NCBI GenBank assembly: GCA_003645255.1
Contig: QNES01000007.1
Coordinates: 1 to 56,081 of the forward strand
Reading direction: 5' to 3'
Source: Gammaproteobacteria bacterium
Lineage (GTDB): Bacteria > Pseudomonadota > Gammaproteobacteria > Beggiatoales > Beggiatoaceae
DNA length: 56,081 nucleotides
Shown: in pieces, positions 44,197-51,714 of the stretch
Numbering within the stretch: position 1 is the stretch's first letter
Layout: each line of letters begins with the position of its first letter
Program-made: the position numbers and the translations under genes
The notes under the pieces: generated by a model
The model's database searches: none
The model's input: the letters and a program-made list of their open reading frames with translations, nothing else
What the model was told of the DNA's origin: nothing

Positions 44197-46245
44197 ATGA
44201 TTCTCGAAATGTTGGTTTTAAGTGGAATTTTTTATACAGGATATTCAAGCCTTAAAAATATGCCATCTGCGAGAAATCTCCAGGTAGCCATTGCAAATAG
44301 TAAATCAACACCACTTATTGGGGAAAGGGCTCAACTCCAAAAAGTCCAAAAACCGAATTTTAGGCTAGAAACTGATAAAGAAGCCAAGCATAATATGATA
44401 GCGGCTTTGTTAGGACTGGTACTTGCTACAACGGGTGCCATTTTTTATTGGCCATTAAGTTTCTTCAGTATTCCTTTTTTTGTTTATTCTAGTAGGCTGG
44501 TTTATAAAAATACTTATGAGATGACTAAACAAGGTAAAGTCAATGTTAATAGCTTGGTAACTATTACCATTGCCGGTTGTGTCATCCTTGGGCGTTTTTT
44601 TATTGCCAGCTTAATCGTTTTTTTAATTAAACTGGCTACCAAGCTCACCACAATGGTCGTTCAAGATTCCAGACAAAAACTGCTTGATGCCTTTGGACAA
44701 CACGCAAATTTTGTTTGGATTCTGGTTGAGGGTACTGAAATAAGGGTACCCTTTCACGATTTACAGATTGATGATGTGGTGGTGGTACATGCAGGTGAAA
44801 TTATTCCTGCTGATGGTACTATTGTCGAAGGTATGGCAAGTATCGATCAACATATTTTAACGGGGGAGGCAAGGCCCATAGAAAAAAGTTTAGGAGAAGA
44901 GGTATTTGCAGCAACGGTTATTTTATCAGGAAAGATTAACATTAAAGTGGAAAAAGCCGGTGAAGAAAGCACCGTAGCCAAAATCACTAATATTCTAAAC
45001 AACACTGTTGATTTCAAATCATCAGTTCAGTTTCGTGCAGAAACGTTGTCTGAAGCGTTGGTTGTTCCAGTACTGCTTGCTGGTGGAGTGGCATTACCTA
45101 TGTTAGGTTTTGCAGGGGCGTTAGCGGTCGTTAATGCCCACCCCAAAAACAAATCAATGATCATTGCCCCCCTTACCATCCTGAACTATCTAAACTTGGC
45201 ATCCAAGCAAGGTATTCTTGTCAAAGATGGGCGTTCATTGGAACTGCTTCGTCAAGTAGATACTATCGTTTTCGACAAAACGGGTACTTTGACCGAAGAG
45301 CAACCTCACATAGGCACTATTCATAGTTCTTCTAGTTATGAGCAAAACGAGATTCTGGTTTATGCGGCGACGGCTGAATATAAGCAGAAGCATCCTCTTG
45401 CTAAGGCTATCTTGCAAGAGGCTGAAAACCGTCAGTTGAGTCTGTTATCAATAGAAGATAGTGAATATAAATTAGGTTATGGGATAGCCGTTTATGTAGA
45501 TGGGAAAACCATTTATGTAGGCAGTGAACGTTTTATGGATGTGGAAGGCATTACTATTCCTTCTAGTATAACACAACAGCAAGCTTTTTGCCATGAGCAA
45601 GGATATACTTTAGTCATCGTTGCGATTGACAGTGAAGTCATCGGAGCGATTGAGTTGTTGCCTACTGTACGTCCAGAAGCAAAAGCGGTTATTGATAGTT
45701 TGAAACAACGCCCAAATATCAAAGCAACCTACATTATTTCTGGCGATCACGAAATACCGACTAGAAAATTAGCCCAAGAGTTAGGTATCGATCACTACTT
45801 TGCCGAAACGTTGCCTGAAAATAAGGCTAATATTATTGAAGAATTGCAACAACAAGGTCATTTTATTTGTTATATCGGTGATGGTATAAATGATTCGATT
45901 GCGCTAAAAAAATCCGAAGTATCCATTTCGCTACGTGGTGCCTCTACTATTGCCACCGACACGGCAAATATTGTCTTAATGAATCAAGGTTTAAGCCATC
46001 TTAATTCACTATTTGACATTTCCATGCAGTATAATGCCAATATGAATAGAACGTTTGCCATGATGATTATACCTGGTATTATCGGTATAGGTGGTGCTTT
46101 TCTGTTAGGTTTTACTATTGTCCAAACGCTTATTTTAAACATAATTGGTTTAGTTCTTGCGGTAGGCAATGCCATGACACCTTTGTTAACCGCACCATCT
46201 TCTAGCAAACCGACAGAAGAGCAGATAAATTTGATAGAGCATTGA
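44197..46245 (+). CDS. P-type ATPase of the metal-pump type (paralog 3)
   Basis: A 682-residue pump. N-terminal hydrophobic segment, then a polar linker without a heavy-metal domain, a two-helix hairpin, the actuator with LTGEARPIEKS, and the P-domain DKTGTLTEEQP with D360. KHPLAKAIL is the His-Pro motif of P1B pumps, and GDGINDSIALKKSEVSIS is intact. The membrane motif reads NAHPKNK where CPC is normal. TTTAGGAATAATTT before ATG provides a moderate ribosome binding site. The 12-bp repeat ACTCTATGCACA occurs on both sides of the gene (43841 and 46252). Substrate not determined; metal transport is inferred from the family. Confidence 0.88.
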   Translation: MILEMLVLSGIFYTGYSSLKNMPSARNLQVAIANSKSTPLIGERAQLQKVQKPNFRLETDKEAKHNMIAALLGLVLATTGAIFYWPLSFFSIPFFVYSSRLVYKNTYEMTKQGKVNVNSLVTITIAGCVILGRFFIASLIVFLIKLATKLTTMVVQDSRQKLLDAFGQHANFVWILVEGTEIRVPFHDLQIDDVVVVHAGEIIPADGTIVEGMASIDQHILTGEARPIEKSLGEEVFAATVILSGKINIKVEKAGEESTVAKITNILNNTVDFKSSVQFRAETLSEALVVPVLLAGGVALPMLGFAGALAVVNAHPKNKSMIIAPLTILNYLNLASKQGILVKDGRSLELLRQVDTIVFDKTGTLTEEQPHIGTIHSSSSYEQNEILVYAATAEYKQKHPLAKAILQEAENRQLSLLSIEDSEYKLGYGIAVYVDGKTIYVGSERFMDVEGITIPSSITQQQAFCHEQGYTLVIVAIDSEVIGAIELLPTVRPEAKAVIDSLKQRPNIKATYIISGDHEIPTRKLAQELGIDHYFAETLPENKANIIEELQQQGHFICYIGDGINDSIALKKSEVSISLRGASTIATDTANIVLMNQGLSHLNSLFDISMQYNANMNRTFAMMIIPGIIGIGGAFLLGFTIVQTLILNIIGLVLAVGNAMTPLLTAPSSSKPTEEQINLIEH

Positions 46246-46249
46246 AAAC

Positions 46250-46445
46250 CTACTCTATGCACACAACCCGCTTGGAAATTATCTAACTAAGTATGTAGGT
46301 CGGGTTAGCTTATCAAGCGCTTTGTTATAACGTAACTCGACATTTACCTAATAAAATAAATAGCCCTTTGTCGGATTACGTTTTTTTGCAGCGCAAAAAA
46401 ATCTAACCCGACCTACTTAATTTAGAGAATTATGTGCATAGAGTC
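46250..46445. mobile_element. nested inverted-repeat element with 11-bp target duplication
   Basis: ACTCTATGCACA (46252-46263) and TGTGCATAGAGT (46433-46444) are the ends. GCATTGAAAAC occurs at 46239-46249 and again at 46446-46456, flanking the element as a duplication. Inside sits a second palindromic element, GTAGGTCGGGTTAG at 46295 and CTAACCCGACCTAC at 46403-46416. The left duplication contains the stop codon of the P-ATPase gene, so the element landed exactly on the gene end. Confidence 0.75.
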
Positions 46446-46483
46446 GCATTGAAAACGGGCTATCCCTACAAACCAATGATAAA

Positions 46484-46516
46484 AGAAATGCCATTTTTTG
46501 AAAAAAGGGTATTTCT
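46484..46516. repeat. AGAAATGCC hairpin variant
   Basis: AGAAATGCCATTTTTTG and AAAAAAGGGTATTTCT. The stem triplets pair imperfectly. Confidence 0.6.
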
Positions 46517-46570
46517 GCTCTTCTTAAATCCTAACAAGTTTTATTTATAGATGTCCAGATAAGTTCCAAC

Positions 46571-46607
46571 CAAGACCTGTCAGGTTTTTAAAACCTGACA
46601 GGTCTTG
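46571..46607. repeat. AGACCTG palindrome, near-perfect 37-bp copy
   Basis: CAAGACCTGTCAGGTTTT and AAAACCTGACAGGTCTTG are exact reverse complements around one central base. Both arms have T/A where other copies have C/G, a compensated change. Confidence 0.8.
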
Positions 46608-46671
46608 GTCCTGGACAAAACTTTTCTGGATAGCTATGTAACCGCGTTCAGTAAGAATAATTGGGGTTAAG

Positions 46672-46749
46672 AATAATTGGGATCAGAGTAAAATTCATAA
46701 GAAACAATAATGCTTGTCAAAAATTAATATTACTCTGACCCCAATTATT
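46672..46749. repeat. 78-bp REP-like inverted repeat
   Basis: AATAATTGGGATCAGAGTAA (46672-46691) and TTACTCTGACCCCAATTATT (46730-46749) pair with one mismatch. An extra AATAATTGGGG precedes at about 46657. It abuts the truncated P-ATPase fragment. It resembles REP sequences linked with IS200-like transposases, but no transposase is here. Confidence 0.6.
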
Positions 46750-46968
46750 GCGCATAATAGGAACCATTGCATTTACAATATTAATACCTAACGTGCTGTA
46801 ATATAAAAATACTGCTCCGCTAATTCCCATACCAAAGATTAAAACACCGGTTATACAAGTAATGCCAGATGCTGTGTTTAACATTGTACCTGAGTTTATG
46901 CGGTTATTTAAATCATTAGCTATTTGCAACAAATAAGGCAGATAAGCTAAATCTGGTTTTATTAACAT
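46750..46968 (-). pseudogene. duplicated 3' end of P-ATPase paralog 4
   Basis: The 75 codons from MLIKPDLAYLPYLLQIAND to GINIVNAMVPIMR repeat the C-terminal end of the pump at 49551-51569 (IKPDLSYLPYLLQMAND ... NAMVPILR). By eye the DNA agrees at roughly nine bases in ten, starting about 46753 versus 49573. The fragment lies beyond the methyltransferase/PLP genes, so the three-gene cassette is bracketed by two copies of the pump's end. At its left end it is fused to the 78-bp inverted repeat. Confidence 0.85.
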
Positions 46969-47057
46969 AAGAAAATTTCATATAAATATTGAATGTTTTC
47001 AATAAGTTAAATTTATAAATATCCAAAAAAATATTTTACTTTAACCCAATTTATTAG

Positions 47058-47726
47058 TTACATCATATACATAAAAACTTCATGCTCTATTGTTCTGCCG
47101 TTCATTAATTTTCTGTGAGGATACCGGTTTTTATAACATAATTTAAAATTATCATCCATCCACTGTAATATCTTCAATCTTTTTTGATCTGTTGGGTTAT
47201 TTGTCAAATTAAAAACAATATAAGTATTTGCAGATAATAATTTGACGTAATTTTGATAGTCATTAAGAGCAAGATGATTTGCGGCAGCACTCATAATCAT
47301 GCCGTTAAATTCATATCTTTTCAGTTCGGCAATATTATCCCTTCCTAAGACATAAGTTTTATCATAAGTGTTTGGGTTATCGCGATTTAGTGCTATAATT
47401 GCTTCCTGCAAAATTTCAATGCCTACTAATAATTCAACTTTGGTTGAACTATTATCCTTTATATACTTACCCATAAGACCGCTTCCGCAGGCTATATCCA
47501 ATATCCGCCATCGGTTTATATCCGTTATTTCCGATAATGGCCTCCAAAGTTCAGAATAGACATCGCACTCCAGCAATCCGCAAATTAATTGCTGGTATAA
47601 ATTTGGGTACTTATACAACGAAGCATAATCCCAAATATTCAGAGTCTCTGTTCTTCCATCATCATGTTCGAGATCAAAAAATTCTTCGCCTTGGCGAGAA
47701 CCGTAATATTTTGTTATTTTATACAT
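47058..47726 (-). CDS. class I SAM-dependent methyltransferase (cassette gene 3)
   Basis: A 222-residue protein. Motif I is ILDIACGSGLMG (D77-G83) with acidic loop VGIEIL. A N-terminal domain of 70 residues (LNIWDYASLYKYPNLYQQLI) precedes the Rossmann fold. The later segment MSAAANHLALNDYQNYV replaces the usual motif IV. The substrate is not evident, though the layout resembles small-molecule methyltransferases. Its start overlaps the end of the PLP enzyme gene by 8 bases, so they are coupled. It is the last gene of the run that begins with the P-ATPase. Confidence 0.8.
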   Translation of the reverse strand: MYKITKYYGSRQGEEFFDLEHDDGRTETLNIWDYASLYKYPNLYQQLICGLLECDVYSELWRPLSEITDINRWRILDIACGSGLMGKYIKDNSSTKVELLVGIEILQEAIIALNRDNPNTYDKTYVLGRDNIAELKRYEFNGMIMSAAANHLALNDYQNYVKLLSANTYIVFNLTNNPTDQKRLKILQWMDDNFKLCYKNRYPHRKLMNGRTIEHEVFMYMM

Positions 47727-48699
47727 AACTAGTTTTAATTTTATTCTGGGTTAGAAACCGAGGATCATAGATTTTAGATAGGTATTTAATTCCGTTATCG
47801 GCAAGTACCGTAACTACTACGTCCTCCCTTTTTAAACGATTGGCAACGATAGTTGCGGCAAAAACATTGATACCGCTGCTGCCACCTACGAATAAACCTT
47901 CCTTTTCGGCTAATTTATGACAAGTAGAAATCGCTTCTTGATCGGAAACTTGTAATACTTCATCAATTACTGAAAAATCTAAACACTGTGTCGGCTTTTG
48001 TTTCCCGGCTCCTTCGATGAGATAAGATTGGGTTGTGGCTACAGGTTGATATTGAGGATTGTTTTTTAAGTAGCCATTGTAGTAATAGCTGTGAATATTT
48101 GAATAAAGTGGATCCGCCAAAGTAACCTGAATGGCCTGTTTTTTTTCTTTTAAGAATTTAGCGGTACCTGAAATACATCCAAAAGTGGAACCCGTCATGA
48201 CAAAATGGGTAATTTTTCCATTTGTTTCCTTCCAAATTTCCGGCCCTAATGTCTTATAATAGGTTTCCGGATTATAAGGATTATCATATTGATTGACATC
48301 AAAATAATCATTGTCTTGAGCCAGTTTTTTTCCATATTCAACATAATCGCGTTCATCTACGACAATTAATGTCGCATTAAATGACTTGATATGATTTTGT
48401 TTCTCCATGCTACATTTATCAGAAACGACGATAATGACTGAATAGCCTTTGATGGCACCAAGCATTGCAATGCTACAACCGGTATTGCCACTGGAAGAAC
48501 AGACAATAGTATCATCGGGTTTCAACTGATTTGTAGCTTCCGCCATTTCCAAAATATATTTTGCAATCCGGTCCTTCATACTAAAACTGGGATTCAGAAA
48601 TTCACATTTAGCGTAAAGTTGTGCTGCCCTTGTTAAAGAGGTTAAATCAACTAACGGAGTTTTTCCGATTAAGTCGATAAATTTCGATGCGTTTGCCAT
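47719..48699 (-). CDS. fold-type II PLP enzyme, cysteine synthase-like (cassette gene 2)
   Basis: A 326-residue enzyme of the cysteine synthase/cystathionine beta-synthase group. K42 in NPSFSMKDRIA binds PLP, SSGNTG (69-74) grips the substrate, and GGSSG near 275 lies in the C-terminal domain. It has no CBS domain. The sequence departs from housekeeping CysK/CysM (NPSFSMKDR instead of NPxxSVKDR, GSTFGCISGTAKFLKEK instead of GTGGTxxG), which suggests a specialised role such as amino-acid building block synthesis. Flanked by methyltransferase genes. Low-efficiency alternatives: 2,3-diaminopropionate-type or cystathionine beta-synthase-type chemistry. Confidence 0.82.
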   Translation of the reverse strand: MANASKFIDLIGKTPLVDLTSLTRAAQLYAKCEFLNPSFSMKDRIAKYILEMAEATNQLKPDDTIVCSSSGNTGCSIAMLGAIKGYSVIIVVSDKCSMEKQNHIKSFNATLIVVDERDYVEYGKKLAQDNDYFDVNQYDNPYNPETYYKTLGPEIWKETNGKITHFVMTGSTFGCISGTAKFLKEKKQAIQVTLADPLYSNIHSYYYNGYLKNNPQYQPVATTQSYLIEGAGKQKPTQCLDFSVIDEVLQVSDQEAISTCHKLAEKEGLFVGGSSGINVFAATIVANRLKREDVVVTVLADNGIKYLSKIYDPRFLTQNKIKTSYV

Positions 48700-48788
48700 T
48701 TTTATCTCCTAAAAAATGAGTCCAATCTCCATGGCAACTTGCTGGAAATTAGACAATATTCACGGAAGGCAGGTTATATCCAATCTTG

Positions 48789-49517
48789 TCAGCATTTTTG
48801 TTCAAACTGTAGAACATATATTTTTTTATAATAACTGCCATCAATCAATTCAATCTCTCTTTCGTGAAGTTCTATTGCTGACATTTTAGCAACATGTGGA
48901 TAAAACAATTTTCTTAGAAGCACAGTTTTTTTATGTTTTTTTATGACAGCCAAATTGTATTTTTGTTGAACCTCTTCCAAGAGTGAATCTATTTTCAACA
49001 AAGAAGAAACGCCCAAATATATTGTAATATTATCAAGTTGTTGTCCTGATACCCATATAAAAAAGTTATCTATCAACTTTCGTCCATTTTTACCACCATC
49101 CCGGAAAATTCTTTCACTTTCTTCTTGAAAAGAATTAATATCAACTAAATCAGTCGGTAGTTGCGGTGGGTTGAAAGTAATCGCATCAACTTGATTTGCC
49201 AAGAGATCAAGTTGCTCGAACGAGCCTTCGATAAGGCGGTATCTTTCTTTTTCAATAAGATATCGATTGAGATTTCTCTGGGCGAGTTCCACGGCATCAT
49301 GCTGAATATCATTGAAATAAACAAAAGGGATTCGATTTAACAGTGCATAAATACCGATAATACCGCTGCCGCAACCTACATCAAGTAAACGTCTATACTT
49401 ATTGACTTCAAAGCTCTCGCACATTATCTCGCTAAATGGCGTTTTATCCGCGATACCCGGTTTACTATCAAGATGAATTTTTTGAAATGGATATTGTATG
49501 TTCGTTTTCATGGACAA
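48789..49517 (-). CDS. HemK/RsmC-like SAM methyltransferase (cassette gene 1)
   Basis: A 242-residue protein with DVGCGSG (46-52), an acidic D70 after strand 2 and the catalytic NPPQ at 116-119. NPPY/NPPQ motifs mark amino-group methylation of bases or glutamine. Its N-terminal substrate domain is short compared with HemK, and the C-terminal ~100 residues are unusual. The gene starts 33 bp after the P-ATPase stop in the same direction, so it is likely in the same transcript. The target is unknown. Confidence 0.8.
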   Translation of the reverse strand: MSMKTNIQYPFQKIHLDSKPGIADKTPFSEIMCESFEVNKYRRLLDVGCGSGIIGIYALLNRIPFVYFNDIQHDAVELAQRNLNRYLIEKERYRLIEGSFEQLDLLANQVDAITFNPPQLPTDLVDINSFQEESERIFRDGGKNGRKLIDNFFIWVSGQQLDNITIYLGVSSLLKIDSLLEEVQQKYNLAVIKKHKKTVLLRKLFYPHVAKMSAIELHEREIELIDGSYYKKIYVLQFEQKC

Positions 49518-49550
49518 TGCTTTCAGTTGGTTTAACTGTATTTGAATTGA

Positions 49551-51569
49551 CTATTTTAACGTTTTTTCACGCAGAATAGGAACCATTGCATTTACAATAT
49601 TAATACCTAACGTGCTGTAGTATAAAAATACTGCTCCGCTAATTCCCATACCAAAGATTAAAATACCGGTCACACAAGTAATGCTAGATGCCGTGTTTAT
49701 CATTGTACCTGAATTTATTCGGTTATTCAAATCATTAGCCATTTGCAATAAATAAGGTAGATACGATAAATCTGGTTTTATTAAGACAATTTCTGCCGTA
49801 TCGGTAGCGATAGTTGCCGCGCCGTGTAATGAAATGGCGACATCGGCTTTTTGTAAGGCAACCGCATCATTAATCCCGTCACCAATAAAACAGACTTTTC
49901 GCCCTTGTTTTTGTAGGTTTTCAACAATCAATGCTTTATCTTCCGGTAGAGTTTCAGCGTAGTAATTTTCTATACCAAGCGTTTCCGCAAGCTGTTGAGT
50001 CGGTTTTTCTTGATCACCGGAAATAATATAAAGTGTCATACCTTGTTGGCGTAATGTGGTAGCGACTTTCTTAGCATTTTTTCGGAGCGAGGGACGTAGT
50101 TCAATAACGCCCATCAGGTATTGATTTTCCAAAGCAATATAGATTAGGGAATGGCCCTTTTCAGCACATTCAATTTGCACAGACTTTATATCATTAGGGA
50201 TATTAATCTTGGCACTTTCCATAAAACGCTCACTGCCCAGCAAAATCGTTTGCACTTCTGAACCGGCTTCAGGGTCTACAAAACTCACGCGAATACCATA
50301 TCCAACTTCATAATCACTATTTTCTATGGGAAAACTGCGTAAGTTTTGTTGAGCCGCTGCTTGACAAATGGCTTGTGCAATTGGATGTTTTTGCCGTTGT
50401 TCTGCGGTGACAGCATATTGTAACAATTGTTTTTCAGTAAATCCATTGCAGGCAACGATACGTTTTACTTGGGGTATTGTTTCCGTTAAGGTGCCTGTTT
50501 TATCAAAGATAATGGTATCTACTTCAGCTAATTTTTCTAAAGCGCGTCCATCTTTTACCAAGATACCATGATTTGAGGCAATTCGCAGATAATTCAGTAC
50601 GGAAAGCGGTGCTACAAGTCGCATCTGATAACCAAAACCGGAACAGGATAATGCTAGGGCCTGACTAATTCCTAATAATGGTAAGGCAGTTGCCATAGCA
50701 AGCAGGGATATACCTGCACCTTTTTCAACAATTTCTTCGCCACGCGATTGGATATGACTTTTAAAGTCAGCCGTTTTTTTCAAAACTTCCACAATCTGAC
50801 CGGTGACGGTTTCTTCACCTTGTTTTTCTACTTGAATATGCAACCAGCCCGAAAGTAGCATTGTTGATGCGAATACTTTATTTTCTTGGCTTTTCTCAAC
50901 CGGTTGGCTCTCACCGGTTAACATACATTGGTCAATCGTTCCCTCACCAATAATAATTTTGCCATCTGCGGCAATCATTTCTCCGGCGCGTACAACCATA
51001 ATATCATTGGTTTGTAAAGTATTTAACAGCACCTCAATTTCAAGATGTTCCCGCAATATCCAGACTTTCTTAGGCAAACTGCCAAAGATATTATTTATAT
51101 CCGTATGGGTACTGCGCTCCGTTTTTATAATAAGTTTACGGGCGGTAAAAAACATAGTAAAAAGAACCGCAGCGGCTAAATATTTTCCAAGTACCAGCAC
51201 ACCAGTAACACATAACCATTCAAATATTCCCACCATGCGTTGTTTTTGTTTAAAAATAACATGATGAGATTTTTTAAGATAATGAAAGTAATTGTAAGTC
51301 AATAAAGGAATGCCAAGTAACGTAAGAGGGGAATAAAAAATCGCACCGACACCGGTTAACCCTAAAGCGACTAGTGAAACACGTTGATAATGAGTTGCTT
51401 CAGCCTCGCTTTTTAAGATATCAGTTTTGGTTGGAGTAGCCGTTTTTACCAGTGAATTTTTTTCAGGCAATGTTGAAATTATATTTTTTGGTCGGCGCGA
51501 TAGTTGCTTATCTTTCCATACGGCAAACAATATACCGCCAATTGCTAAAGAAATCGTGATTAAGGGCAT
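49551..51569 (-). CDS. P-type ATPase of the metal-pump type (paralog 4), head of a four-gene run
   Basis: A 672-residue pump with the same layout as paralogs 1-3: N-terminal helix, linker, helix pair, actuator with LTGESQPVEKS, DKTGTLTETIP with D356, KHPIAQAIC, and GDGINDAVALQKADVAIS. The metal-site motif is SCSGFGY, with neither Pro nor a Cys pair. No N-terminal metal-binding domain. All ATPase motifs are intact, so it should be active. It is followed in the same direction by a methyltransferase, a cysteine-synthase-like enzyme and a second methyltransferase. Its 3' end is repeated at 46750-46968. Confidence 0.88.
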   Translation of the reverse strand: MPLITISLAIGGILFAVWKDKQLSRRPKNIISTLPEKNSLVKTATPTKTDILKSEAEATHYQRVSLVALGLTGVGAIFYSPLTLLGIPLLTYNYFHYLKKSHHVIFKQKQRMVGIFEWLCVTGVLVLGKYLAAAVLFTMFFTARKLIIKTERSTHTDINNIFGSLPKKVWILREHLEIEVLLNTLQTNDIMVVRAGEMIAADGKIIIGEGTIDQCMLTGESQPVEKSQENKVFASTMLLSGWLHIQVEKQGEETVTGQIVEVLKKTADFKSHIQSRGEEIVEKGAGISLLAMATALPLLGISQALALSCSGFGYQMRLVAPLSVLNYLRIASNHGILVKDGRALEKLAEVDTIIFDKTGTLTETIPQVKRIVACNGFTEKQLLQYAVTAEQRQKHPIAQAICQAAAQQNLRSFPIENSDYEVGYGIRVSFVDPEAGSEVQTILLGSERFMESAKINIPNDIKSVQIECAEKGHSLIYIALENQYLMGVIELRPSLRKNAKKVATTLRQQGMTLYIISGDQEKPTQQLAETLGIENYYAETLPEDKALIVENLQKQGRKVCFIGDGINDAVALQKADVAISLHGAATIATDTAEIVLIKPDLSYLPYLLQMANDLNNRINSGTMINTASSITCVTGILIFGMGISGAVFLYYSTLGINIVNAMVPILREKTLK

Positions 51570-51714
51570 AAGAATAAATGGGTTTAGAATATAATTGTTT
51601 ATTATTCAATAGTTCAAACAGTTTTTGTAAGTTATTGTTATTATCTGTAGGGTGCGAACCTTTGTTATCGCCTTGGCTTAATATAATGGCAGTGATGTGT
51701 TCGCCCTCCTTCCT

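Noticed and set aside
5716-46607. CRISPR array from the recurring palindromes
   Set aside because: Copies are kilobases apart and lie in separate intergenic gaps; there are no regular spacers and no cas genes.
8934-51569. Calling the region a ferrosome locus outright
   Set aside because: The pumps and DUF697-like gene are suggestive only. I cannot identify the other ferrosome proteins, and the genes are spread over 40 kb.
49551-51569. Frameshift at the C-terminus of paralog 4
   Set aside because: Its end (REKTLK) differs from the duplicated fragment (RNNWGQ), but the latter is explained by fusion to the 78-bp inverted repeat, not by a frameshift in the intact gene.
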